Both the position numbers and the translations under genes were made by a program. The notes beneath the pieces are model-generated. The model was not told where the DNA came from and searched no databases. It saw only the letters and a list, made by a program, of their open reading frames with translations. A DNA stretch of 64,000 bases from Tenacibaculum aiptasiae (GTDB lineage Bacteria > Bacteroidota > Bacteroidia > Flavobacteriales > Flavobacteriaceae): NCBI RefSeq assembly GCF_008806755.1, contig NZ_WAAU01000028.1, positions 124,790 through 188,789 on the forward strand, given 5' to 3'. This document shows positions 16,963 to 25,301 of this stretch, in pieces (within the stretch, counting starts at the first letter, position 1; each line of letters opens with the position of its first letter).

Positions 16963-18400
16963 TATAAAGAATTATATAAACGGAGAATTTCAATCGCCAA
17001 TTAATGGAGAATATATAGATAATTATAACCCGTCAGTTGGAGAGGTTTATGGGCAGATACCAAATTCAACAAGAGAGGATGTAGAATTAGCTTATAAATC
17101 AGCAGAGTCTGCTTTTAAAGAATGGTCAAATACTACTTTAGAAGAAAGAAGTAATATTTTGTCTAGAATAGCCCAGTTAATTCAAGAAAAATTACCTGAA
17201 TTAGCTAGAGCAGAAGCAAAAGATAATGGAAAACCTTTAAGTTTAGCAATAGCGATAGATATACCAAGAGCTTCATCTAATTTTCAGTTTTTTGCCAATG
17301 CAATAACTCAATTTTCTTCTGAAGCACATGAAAGTGTTGGGTTAGGGGCAATGAACTTTACATTACGTCAACCAATAGGAGTAGTTGGTTGTATATCACC
17401 ATGGAATTTACCGTTGTATTTATTTACTTGGAAAATAGCTCCAGCTATTGCAGCAGGAAACTGCGTAGTAGCCAAACCAAGTGAAGTAACTCCAATGACT
17501 GCTTATTTGTTAGGAGAAATATGTACCGAAGCAGGTTTACCAAAAGGAGTATTAAATATAGTACATGGATTAGGAGGAACAACTGGTCAAGCAATTGTTG
17601 AACATCCAAATATTAAAGCCATATCATTTACAGGTGGAACTACCACAGGAGCGCATATAGCTCGAGTTGCAGCTCCAATGTTTAAAAAGCTTTCTTTAGA
17701 ACTAGGAGGAAAGAACCCTAATATCATATTTGCAGATTGTGATTATGATAAAATGTTAGCAACTACAGTACGTTCATCATTTGCGAATCAAGGGCAAATT
17801 TGTTTATGTGGAAGTAGAATTCTTGTGGAAGAAAATATCTACGAACAGTTTAAAAAAGATTTTGTTCAGAAAGTAGCTGAGTTAAAAGTTGGAAATCCAT
17901 TTGATGAGGATACTAATGTAGGAGCCTTAGTGTCAAAACAGCATTTAGAGAAAGTAAAATCCTATATCGAAATAGCGGAAGAAGAAGGTGGAAAAATACT
18001 TTTTGGAGGAGAAACAGTTACAGTTGAAGGAAGTGAGAAAGGATATTATCTACAGCCAACAATTATAGAAGTTCAAAGTAATGATTGTAAACTCAATCAA
18101 GAAGAAATTTTTGGACCTGTTGTAACAATAATGTCTTTTAAAACAGAGGAAGAAGCACTTTCGCTAGCCAATGATGTAAAATACGGACTGTCATCAACTT
18201 TATGGACTAATAACTTAAATAGAACAATGCAATTTAGTAAACAATTGCATGCAGGTATTGTTTGGGTGAATACTTGGTTGTTGCGCGATTTAAGAACACC
18301 GTTTGGAGGGCAAAAAGATAGTGGAGTTGGAAGAGAAGGAGGATTCGAAGCTTTACGATTCTTTACCGAGCCTAAAAATGTTTGTATTAAATATGAATAA
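16955..18400 (+). CDS. Aldehyde dehydrogenase, probable 2-aminomuconic semialdehyde dehydrogenase
   Basis: A 481-residue NAD-dependent aldehyde dehydrogenase. It has GCISPWNLPLYLFTWKIAPA, the Rossmann SFTGGTTTGAHIA, the catalytic Glu in LSLELGGKNPN and the catalytic Cys in FANQGQICLCGSR. The C-terminal PFGGQKDSGVGREGGFEALR is typical of hydroxymuconic and aminomuconic semialdehyde dehydrogenases. Operon context (ACMS decarboxylase, aminomuconate deaminase) fits oxidation of 2-aminomuconic semialdehyde to 2-aminomuconate. It overlaps the genes before and after it by 8 bp each. Confidence 0.9.
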   Translation: MINIKNYINGEFQSPINGEYIDNYNPSVGEVYGQIPNSTREDVELAYKSAESAFKEWSNTTLEERSNILSRIAQLIQEKLPELARAEAKDNGKPLSLAIAIDIPRASSNFQFFANAITQFSSEAHESVGLGAMNFTLRQPIGVVGCISPWNLPLYLFTWKIAPAIAAGNCVVAKPSEVTPMTAYLLGEICTEAGLPKGVLNIVHGLGGTTGQAIVEHPNIKAISFTGGTTTGAHIARVAAPMFKKLSLELGGKNPNIIFADCDYDKMLATTVRSSFANQGQICLCGSRILVEENIYEQFKKDFVQKVAELKVGNPFDEDTNVGALVSKQHLEKVKSYIEIAEEEGGKILFGGETVTVEGSEKGYYLQPTIIEVQSNDCKLNQEEIFGPVVTIMSFKTEEEALSLANDVKYGLSSTLWTNNLNRTMQFSKQLHAGIVWVNTWLLRDLRTPFGGQKDSGVGREGGFEALRFFTEPKNVCIKYE

Positions 18401-18611
18401 AGAAATAAGGCAAAAAATTGTAAGAATTTGCGATGAAAAGATAGCTAAGAAAGGAGAGAATGTTGGAGTGTCTTTTTATGCATTTTTCAAAAATAAAAAT
18501 GACAATCCAGAATTGTTAATGGAAGTAGCAACTTGGTGGATACAAAAACATAGGTTAGATCACTTTGAAAAAGCGATTAAAATAAAAACAATGATTTGTA
18601 ATAACGATTAG
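18393..18611 (+). CDS. Small DUF6500-like protein (72 aa)
   Basis: A 72-residue helical protein, MNKEIRQKIVRICDEKIAKK at the start and a conserved-looking block VSFYAFFKNKNDNPELLMEV followed by WWIQKHRLDHFEKAIKIK. I believe this matches the small family called DUF6500, whose function is unknown. The start lies inside the end of the aldehyde dehydrogenase gene (8 bp overlap, ATGAATAA), which argues for translational coupling. A longer frame starting inside the dehydrogenase would add unrelated residues and was not used. Confidence 0.75.
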   Translation: MNKEIRQKIVRICDEKIAKKGENVGVSFYAFFKNKNDNPELLMEVATWWIQKHRLDHFEKAIKIKTMICNND

Positions 18612-18613
18612 AA

Positions 18614-19390
18614 ATGAATTTAAATATAGATAATAAAAATGCATTAGTTTGCGGTAGTACTCAAGGGATAGGAAAAGCATCAGCAATACAGTTGGCAGAA
18701 GAAGGAGTAAATGTAACGTTAATAGCTCGTAATGAAGAAAAGTTAAAAGCAGTATTGGCAGAATTACCAAATAAAAACCAGAATCATAATTATATCGTAG
18801 CGGATTTTTCTAATCCATTAGAGCTAAAAGAAAAAATTGAAGCTTCTGATTTAAATTTTCATATTCTAGTAAATAATACAGGAGGACCAGCAGGAGGGCC
18901 AGTATTTAATGCACAATTAGACGAATTTGAAAGAGCGTTTACGCAGCATTTAAAATGTAATCATGTATTGGTTCAAGCTTTAGTGCCGTTTATGAAAGAA
19001 GCAGAATATGGTAGAATTATCAATGTAATATCAACTTCTGTGAAACAACCGTTAGATGGATTAGGAGTTTCGAATACAATTCGAGGTGCGGTAGCAAATT
19101 GGTCAAAAACGTTAGCAAATGAGTTAGGGCAGTTTAATATTACAGTAAACAATGTTTTACCAGGTGCTACAGGTACAGAACGTTTAAATGAGATAATTAA
19201 TAACAAGGCTAAAAAGACAGGTAAATCTGTTGAAGAAGTTGCTGAAACAATGAAAAATGCATCGCCAGCAAAACGTTTTGCAAAACCAGAAGAAATTGCC
19301 AATGCAGTAGTTTTCTTAGCGAGTGAGCGAGCTAGTTTTATTAACGGGATTAATGTTCCTGTAGATGGAGGAAGAACAAAATCATTATAA
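18614..19390 (+). CDS. Short-chain dehydrogenase/reductase with altered active site
   Basis: A 258-residue SDR protein. The cofactor motif is GSTQGIGKAS (residues 14-23) and NTGGPAGGP replaces the usual NNAG region. The catalytic region reads INVISTSVKQPLDGLGVSNT followed by IRGAVANWSKTL: where classical SDRs have Tyr-x-x-x-Lys, this protein has Ser and Arg. The C-terminal VFLASERASFINGINVPVDGG is normal. A branch of SDRs with this Ser/Arg pattern is known, and it often accompanies aromatic catabolism genes. Its reaction in the kynurenine operon is unassigned. Confidence 0.85.
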   Translation: MNLNIDNKNALVCGSTQGIGKASAIQLAEEGVNVTLIARNEEKLKAVLAELPNKNQNHNYIVADFSNPLELKEKIEASDLNFHILVNNTGGPAGGPVFNAQLDEFERAFTQHLKCNHVLVQALVPFMKEAEYGRIINVISTSVKQPLDGLGVSNTIRGAVANWSKTLANELGQFNITVNNVLPGATGTERLNEIINNKAKKTGKSVEEVAETMKNASPAKRFAKPEEIANAVVFLASERASFINGINVPVDGGRTKSL

Positions 19391-19403
19391 AATCTAAATA
19401 GTC

Positions 19404-19934
19404 ATGAGTAAGTTAGTACAACCTTTGAATTTTAAAAAGTGGATAGATGAACATCGTCATTTGTTAAAGCCACCAGTGGGGAATAAACAAGTATGGAAAG
19501 ATGGTGAATATATTGTAATGGTAGTAGGAGGTCCTAACAACCGTAAAGATTATCACTATAATGAAACACCAGAGTTTTTCTATCAAGTAGAAGGAGATAT
19601 GGTATTGAAAATTATTGATGATAAAGGTGAAATGGTTGATGTAGAAATTAATGAAGGAGATATTTATTTATTACCAGGAAAAGTACCACACTCTCCACAA
19701 AGAAAAGAAAACACCGTAGGTTTGGTAATAGAGTATCCTAGAGCTGAAGGAATGATGGATGCTTTAGAATGGTACTGTGAAAATTGTGGGTCGCAATTAT
19801 ATAGAGAAGAATTTGCTTTAGATAATATTGAAACAGATATGCCTATAATTTTTGATAAATATTATTCAGATAAAGAAAAATGTACTTGTTCTAATTGTGG
19901 AACAGTAATGGAAGCTCCAAACAAAGTAAAATAA
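19404..19934 (+). CDS. 3-hydroxyanthranilate 3,4-dioxygenase
   Basis: A 176-residue cupin that opens the ring of 3-hydroxyanthranilate with O2 to give 2-amino-3-carboxymuconate semialdehyde (ACMS). The catalytic iron ligands are in YHYNETPEFFYQVEGD (His and Glu) and GKVPHSPQR (His). A C-terminal rubredoxin-like site, CENCGSQLY and CTCSNCGTVM, is the second iron site of bacterial enzymes. The catalytic arginine and glutamate region (NNRKDYH) is intact. Its stop overlaps the start of the next gene (TAATG). The enzyme is called HaaO or NbaC in other organisms. Confidence 0.95.
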   Translation: MSKLVQPLNFKKWIDEHRHLLKPPVGNKQVWKDGEYIVMVVGGPNNRKDYHYNETPEFFYQVEGDMVLKIIDDKGEMVDVEINEGDIYLLPGKVPHSPQRKENTVGLVIEYPRAEGMMDALEWYCENCGSQLYREEFALDNIETDMPIIFDKYYSDKEKCTCSNCGTVMEAPNKVK

Positions 19935-20341
19935 TGATTGAGGCTGCAAAAGAGAGTTTTTTAAAACAAGGTTTTATGAAAACCTTAGGAGCGGAAATTA
20001 TTCATATAGAAAAAGGACTGCTCAAAATCCGATGTAAAAAGCATGAAGGCTTAACACAACAACATGGATTTTTTCATGCTGGAGTATTAACAAGTATAAT
20101 GGATGTAGCTTGTGGGTATGCAGCCTTAACAACTATGCAAGAAGGTTCAGATGTTTTATCAGTAGAGTTTAAAACTAATTTACTGCGCCCAGCAAAATCC
20201 GATGTTATCATTGCTACAGGACATGTAGTGAAAAGCGGAAGAACCTTAGTGTTTTGCGAAGCAAAAGTTACTGATGAAAAAGAAGAAATACTATACACAA
20301 CAATGCAAGGAACAATGATTTCCTTAAAACCAACCAACTAA
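19934..20341 (+). CDS. PaaI-type hotdog-fold thioesterase
   Basis: A 135-residue hotdog-fold protein. The central helix is GLTQQHGFFHAGVLTSIMD followed by ACGYAALTTM, with the usual beta sheet segments LSVEFKTNLLRPA and GHVVKSGRTLVFCEAKV. These resemble PaaI-like acyl-CoA thioesterases; the catalytic Asp is present as the D of SIMD. The start was chosen at the ATG overlapping the dioxygenase stop (TAATG), not 39 bp upstream inside that gene. No CoA step is required in the upper kynurenine pathway, so a repair role is a guess. Confidence 0.82.
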   Translation: MIEAAKESFLKQGFMKTLGAEIIHIEKGLLKIRCKKHEGLTQQHGFFHAGVLTSIMDVACGYAALTTMQEGSDVLSVEFKTNLLRPAKSDVIIATGHVVKSGRTLVFCEAKVTDEKEEILYTTMQGTMISLKPTN

Positions 20342-20342
20342 A

Positions 20343-21425
20343 ATGAAACGTAAATTAAGAATAAACGGACATTCACATTTGTTACCTTATCCGGAAGAAA
20401 TTCCACAGTTTATGAAAGATAAAGGGATTTTTTGGGTAGACAAGGATAAAAAATATATGCTTCAAAAAAACTGGAAACGACCAGTTACTGACTCTTCATT
20501 TTTCTTGGAAGAAAAGTTGGCTTGGATGGAGCACTTTAAAATAGATCATGCAGTAGTTTTGAACTTATCTCAACTATATGGAAATGGTTTACGTCTAGAG
20601 GAAATGAAGCAAGCTTTACGCTTTCAGAACGATTTCAATGCGCGAGTACAGCACGACCATCCAAATAAATTTACTTGTGGATTTGTAGTACACCCAGGTT
20701 TTGTTAGAGGGGCTTTATGGGAAATAGAACGTTGTGTTGAGGTATTGGGTATGAGATTGTTGTGTTTGCCAACACATTATATGGATACTATAGGTACATG
20801 GCGTTGTATTTTTGATGAAGAAAACGAACCTATTTTTGAATTAGCTAATAAGTATAATTTAGCTATTGAAATTCATCCATATGATGGAGAAAAATTTATT
20901 AAACTAGAAAATACTTCTTGGCGTTTTCATTTAATTTGGATGTTAGCACAATGTGCAGATGCTTATCATTTCTTAACGCTTAATGGATATTATGAAAAAT
21001 ATCCTAATATGCGTATATGTTTTGCTCATGGAGGACAATTAGCGCAAATGAATATAGGTCGTCGTATTCAAGGTTTTGATGGGCGTTCAGATTTGTTCGA
21101 GGGTAAACAACACCCAAGAAAAGCAGTAGGACATAAGAATATCTTTTTTGATACTTTAGTACACGATACAGGTTCTTTAGAGTTATTAATAAAAAACCAA
21201 GGGTCGAAGCAAGTATTAATAGGGTTAGATGACCCTTATCCATTAGGGGAAATGGAAAGTGATAAACAATCGTCATATCCAGGAAAAATATTAGATTTAG
21301 CCATCGATAGAAGTATTATTAGTGAACAAGAGAAAGATGAGATATGGGAAGATAATGTACTTCAGTGGTTGTATGGAGATGATGAAAAAGCAAAACAAAA
21401 TTTAATCAATAAAATTATTCAATAA
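20343..21425 (+). CDS. 2-amino-3-carboxymuconate-6-semialdehyde decarboxylase (ACMSD)
   Basis: A 360-residue amidohydrolase-fold enzyme that decarboxylates ACMS to 2-aminomuconic semialdehyde, diverting it from quinolinate. Metal ligands are visible as HSH in INGHSHLLPYPEEIP, His in AIEIHPYDGE, His in CFAHGGQLAQMN and Asp in GLDDPYPLGEM. Together with HaaO, the aldehyde dehydrogenase and the deaminase this defines the oxidative 3-hydroxyanthranilate route. Length fits the longer bacterial subclass. It is 1 bp downstream of the hotdog gene and directly abuts the next start. Confidence 0.94.
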   Translation: MKRKLRINGHSHLLPYPEEIPQFMKDKGIFWVDKDKKYMLQKNWKRPVTDSSFFLEEKLAWMEHFKIDHAVVLNLSQLYGNGLRLEEMKQALRFQNDFNARVQHDHPNKFTCGFVVHPGFVRGALWEIERCVEVLGMRLLCLPTHYMDTIGTWRCIFDEENEPIFELANKYNLAIEIHPYDGEKFIKLENTSWRFHLIWMLAQCADAYHFLTLNGYYEKYPNMRICFAHGGQLAQMNIGRRIQGFDGRSDLFEGKQHPRKAVGHKNIFFDTLVHDTGSLELLIKNQGSKQVLIGLDDPYPLGEMESDKQSSYPGKILDLAIDRSIISEQEKDEIWEDNVLQWLYGDDEKAKQNLINKIIQ

Positions 21426-22532
21426 ATGAATCAAGTAACACAGTTTCATAACCTATCACATATTTGTATATCGTTCATTGGAGCTGTGTTACTATTAGCA
21501 ATTTATTATAATATTAGAAAACGATTTAGAGCAGTTTTAGAAGAAGGGAATTCTATAAAAAGGGTTGACAGAGGTTTGCTTTATTTTAGTTTTGGAATGT
21601 TAGTTTGGGTGGTTTCAGGTACTTGGGCTTTTGTTGCAAATTACTTTTTATTTGAAACCACAACAAAGTACCAGATAGGGGTCAATATTTTGTCTACAAT
21701 AAATAACTTGTTTTGGTTGTTGGCTTTGTATTATGTATATGATGCGCCAAAGTTTATTTATAGAAATGAAAAGAATGTAAAGATTATTGCTGTAATAATT
21801 TTGGCAGTTGCGAGTATAACTTTGTTATTGTCATCTATGGTGGGTAATGAAGTGTTTTATGGAATAAAACTTGCTTCAGTACCAGATGTCCTACTTACTA
21901 CCTTTTTGTGTTTTTTAATGGGAGTTTCTTTTTACAGAACCTTTATGCATCGCGATTTAAAACTAGTAGCTTTTATTTCTATTATTGCAATAACATTATT
22001 GTTTGTTTCACAATTATCAGATGTATTTGTGAATTTGGATGATGATTTTATGAATCAATTAATACGAATCATTGCTAAAACATCTTTGGTTTCAGTTTTT
22101 TTAGTTTTAGGAACAAGTTGGGTAATACAGTTGGCTAGTATGCCTAAGCCTAATGAAATGAAAATTAGTTTTCTAGATTGGTCGTTAGTGCAGTTAAGTA
22201 TTCCATCAAAAGGAATTATTAATGAGAAAATTGATTTTGGTTCAAAAACAACTCAGTATAAAAACCTTATGAATTTTGCTTATAAGAGAAAGTATTTAGA
22301 GCCAGAAAAGCAATCGATAGTAGTAAATTCAGGAGGAGAAATTAAAAGTCAAACATATTTAACACGAATAATAGATAATATTAATGGGATACTTTCTTTA
22401 GAGGAGGAAAATAAGTTAGAGCGCAAAGATTTAATTACTTTTATTGGAGAAAGTAAATATCGTTTGCGCATATTACCTGAATATATATCATTTGATAAAG
22501 CTCTTTTAAAAGAGTTTGAAAGAGAATTATAA
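21426..22532 (+). CDS. Seven-helix membrane protein with a cytoplasmic C-terminal domain, unknown
   Basis: A 368-residue protein. The first 240 residues contain about seven hydrophobic helices separated by short loops (for example SFIGAVLLLAIYYNI, FSFGMLVWVVSGTWAFVANY, LVSVFLVLGTSWVIQLA), resembling 7TM signalling sensors. The remaining 130 residues are soluble and charged (LERKDLITFIGESKYRLRIL) without a kinase or cyclase motif. The start touches the stop of the ACMSD gene, so it ends the kynurenine operon. It could be a receptor or an uncharacterised transporter. Its stop overlaps the convergent TolC gene by 6 bp with no visible terminator. Confidence 0.6.
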   Translation: MNQVTQFHNLSHICISFIGAVLLLAIYYNIRKRFRAVLEEGNSIKRVDRGLLYFSFGMLVWVVSGTWAFVANYFLFETTTKYQIGVNILSTINNLFWLLALYYVYDAPKFIYRNEKNVKIIAVIILAVASITLLLSSMVGNEVFYGIKLASVPDVLLTTFLCFLMGVSFYRTFMHRDLKLVAFISIIAITLLFVSQLSDVFVNLDDDFMNQLIRIIAKTSLVSVFLVLGTSWVIQLASMPKPNEMKISFLDWSLVQLSIPSKGIINEKIDFGSKTTQYKNLMNFAYKRKYLEPEKQSIVVNSGGEIKSQTYLTRIIDNINGILSLEEENKLERKDLITFIGESKYRLRILPEYISFDKALLKEFEREL

Positions 22533-23930
22533 CGTGTTTAATTTTCCAAGTAGTTTGAAAAATTTACTTTGTGTTTTAGCAAATTTATAATTGTTTTCAA
22601 TTGCCTTTAATTGGGTTTCAATTAGTTTTACTTCTCTATAATTAATTAAAAAAACAGAACTTTCTCCTAGGGTAAATTTTCTTTCTTCACTTTTTACAAT
22701 AGTATTGTAATCGTTTACAAGATTTTTTAGAATATTATTTTGAGTTTCTAAAGAGGCTATTTCTTGTTCGGTAGCCTTAATTTTGTTAAGTAAACTTGTT
22801 TTGGTTGAAGCGATTTCAAAGTCTATGTCTTGTAGTTTTATTTTGGCTAACTTTAAATCACCTCTAGACTTTCTTAAAAATAAAGGGATGCTTACTTGAA
22901 GTGATTTTTTATAGTTGGCAACTTTAAAAGAATCGAAATTATTAATATCTGAGCTTAAAAGGTTGTACTGGAAATCTACTTTAGGTAACAAATTGTTGAT
23001 TTTTAGGTTTTTGTTAATTTGTAGGTTTCTCCTCTTTAACTCTAATAATTTTAATTTAGGATGTCCATCGATACTAGTTGAGGCATTGATGATAGAATTG
23101 TTTAAAAGAATTTCAATTTTTGAAAAAGTATCAGGTGTAGGAGTTATATTTTCTCTTAATACCATAGGAGTGTTGTCTCCAATCCATAAATAGTTAGATA
23201 ACTCTAAAGTCGATTTAACATATTTAATTCTGGCTTTTTCTAAATCAAGTTTTCTGTTATCAAAATTTATTCGAGCCTCTAAGGTGTCAATAGCAGGTTT
23301 GTCTCCAGCGTTATAACTTTTTATAACATTGTCTAATCTAAACTTAGCATTGTTTTTATAGTTTTTAAAAACATCAAAACTTTGATAGTGTTTAGCCCAA
23401 TTTAAATAAGCACTAATGGAGTTAAAAAGAATGTCATTTACAACAAGTTGTTGTTCTAGTTTTCCTTGTTTTACGTATAGTTTAGCCTGTTTTAAAGCAG
23501 CCATTCTTTTATTTATAAAAAGGTTTTTAGCAAGAGAAACAGAAATACCTACGTTATATAATCCATCTTCAGGAACATTTAGCTCTGGATTTAAATATTG
23601 ACCTGAGTTGTTTTCATAACTACCTTTTAGTTCAATTCCATACCAAGTAGGAATTTTAAAAACTGAGTTTAATTTCTCAAAATATTCGGTGTTTTTAAAT
23701 TCTTTTTTTTCGAAATCTACTTCAATTTTAGGATCAAAAGCTCCTCTTGCTTTTAGTAATTTAGCTTCATTTGTACTTGTAATTAAATTTGCTTGTTTAA
23801 TTACAGGGTGAAACTTCTTTACATATCCTAAATATTCTTCTAAGCTTAATTGATTTAAACTAGTGCTGTTTTGAGAATATGTGCAAAAACCTATAAATAA
23901 AAATATAAAAAGTAAACTCTTAAACTTCAT
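22527..23930 (-). CDS. TolC-family outer membrane efflux protein
   Basis: A 467-residue outer membrane factor with an N-terminal signal peptide (FKSLLFIFLFIGFCTYS). Two long coiled-coil regions follow (about residues 130-240 and 345-460), rich in Lys, Leu and Asn, typical of TolC trimer helices; the YNAGDKPAIDTLEARIN segment matches the family's repeated S/T-rich motif. It is the last gene of a TetR-ABC-HlyD-TolC unit. Its start overlaps the HlyD stop (TAATG). It probably forms the outer membrane channel of an export system. Confidence 0.88.
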   Translation of the reverse strand: MKFKSLLFIFLFIGFCTYSQNSTSLNQLSLEEYLGYVKKFHPVIKQANLITSTNEAKLLKARGAFDPKIEVDFEKKEFKNTEYFEKLNSVFKIPTWYGIELKGSYENNSGQYLNPELNVPEDGLYNVGISVSLAKNLFINKRMAALKQAKLYVKQGKLEQQLVVNDILFNSISAYLNWAKHYQSFDVFKNYKNNAKFRLDNVIKSYNAGDKPAIDTLEARINFDNRKLDLEKARIKYVKSTLELSNYLWIGDNTPMVLRENITPTPDTFSKIEILLNNSIINASTSIDGHPKLKLLELKRRNLQINKNLKINNLLPKVDFQYNLLSSDINNFDSFKVANYKKSLQVSIPLFLRKSRGDLKLAKIKLQDIDFEIASTKTSLLNKIKATEQEIASLETQNNILKNLVNDYNTIVKSEERKFTLGESSVFLINYREVKLIETQLKAIENNYKFAKTQSKFFKLLGKLNTL

Positions 23931-25288
23931 TATTTCTTCTTCTTGTCTTTTTGATTATTATCTTTTTTTGGTTGATAGAAGTTAGGAGGGAAGCTGTTTA
24001 TTTGTCTCCATAGTTCAAACCAAATAGGTACATTTTCTAATAAGGCAATGGTTTTAGCTCCAGAACCTACTCTAATAGCTTTTGGCCATGGTTGAGAATC
24101 ATTGTTAGGAACAATCAATACACGGTATTTACCATTGTCACTAATAAAATTTTCTATTGCAATCACTTTAGCACTATAAGTACCATAAGATGCGTTGGGC
24201 CATCCACTAAAAACAATAGCAGGCCATCCATCAAATTGTACACGTACTTCTTCGTCAATATGAATAAGAGGTAAATCTATTGGTTCTATGAACATTTCTA
24301 CTGCTAAATCGTAATTTGCAGGCATTATTTTAACTAAGGCTTCACCTTCTTTAAAAGTCTCACCAATACCAGACTTAATAGCTTTATTAATGTACCCATC
24401 TTGAGGTGCAGTAACATATAATAGAGAATTTCTTTTGCTATAATTAGATAAGCTTGTTTCTAATTTAGATACTTGAACTTCTGCATCTAATGCATTTGAT
24501 TCAGCAGTGTATAAATTACTTTCAGCCTTTGAAATTTTATCAGTATAAGATGCCTGAATACTATTTATTGCAATTTGTGCATTTAATACGTTGTTTTTAG
24601 AATTAAGTAGCTTATTTTCTTGAGAAACCAATTTAGCTGATTGTTCTTGAAGCTTTGCTCTTTTTTCTTCTACATCCTTTACAGCTTTTAAACCCTCTTT
24701 TTCAAGCATCACTGTTCTGTCAAATTGAGTTTTTGCAATTTGTAGTTTTATTTTTACAGCTTTTAAATCTATGCTGTCAGTTTTAACTTTTAAATGAGAT
24801 TGCTCTAGTTTATTTTTAGCTTGCTGTAGTTTTAAAACACGCTCGCTTTTTAAGGCGCTAATTTGTGTTTTTAAAGCGTTTGCTTTGTTGTTGTATGCTT
24901 TTACAGAAAGACTTTTAGAGTTTAATTGTTGTCCAGTTCTTTCGGTTAACTTACTGTCAAAATAATCACTTTTTATTTCTGAGATTCTTAAAATTGTATC
25001 ACCTTTTTTTACAAAAGTACCTTCTTGAACAAACCATTGCTCAATTCGCCCAGGAATTTGAGATTGTAAAGTTTGTGGACGTTGATTAGGTTTCAAAGTA
25101 GTTACTCTACCAGTACTAGAAACATTTTGTGTCCATGGTAAAAACAGTATAATTGCTAGAGCAAATAAAAATCCTAATAAAAACTTTCTAAAAAGTCTAT
25201 GGTGTACTTTAGTAAAGATAACTTTACCAGATTTCAATTTGGTTACATCAATATGGTTTGAGATACTATTTGTAGATATGTTTAACAT
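23930..25288 (-). CDS. HlyD-type periplasmic adaptor
   Basis: A 452-residue membrane fusion protein. One membrane helix (LLGFLFALAIILFLPW, about residues 35-50) follows a cytoplasmic N-terminus. Then comes a lipoyl/barrel-sandwich half (SQIPGRIEQWFVQEGTFVKKGD), a long coiled coil (about 125-290), the second lipoyl half (YVTAPQDGYINKAIKSGIGE) and beta barrel domains. The C-terminus is lysine-rich (KKDNNQKDKKKK). It connects the ABC protein to the TolC protein. It begins 13 bp after the ABC gene and overlaps the tolC-like start. Confidence 0.88.
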   Translation of the reverse strand: MLNISTNSISNHIDVTKLKSGKVIFTKVHHRLFRKFLLGFLFALAIILFLPWTQNVSSTGRVTTLKPNQRPQTLQSQIPGRIEQWFVQEGTFVKKGDTILRISEIKSDYFDSKLTERTGQQLNSKSLSVKAYNNKANALKTQISALKSERVLKLQQAKNKLEQSHLKVKTDSIDLKAVKIKLQIAKTQFDRTVMLEKEGLKAVKDVEEKRAKLQEQSAKLVSQENKLLNSKNNVLNAQIAINSIQASYTDKISKAESNLYTAESNALDAEVQVSKLETSLSNYSKRNSLLYVTAPQDGYINKAIKSGIGETFKEGEALVKIMPANYDLAVEMFIEPIDLPLIHIDEEVRVQFDGWPAIVFSGWPNASYGTYSAKVIAIENFISDNGKYRVLIVPNNDSQPWPKAIRVGSGAKTIALLENVPIWFELWRQINSFPPNFYQPKKDNNQKDKKKK

Positions 25289-25301
25289 ATGTATGTTCTT
25301 T

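Noticed and set aside
11541..22532. Horizontal transfer of the kynurenine operon
   Set aside because: No mobile element, tRNA or visible change of base composition borders it.
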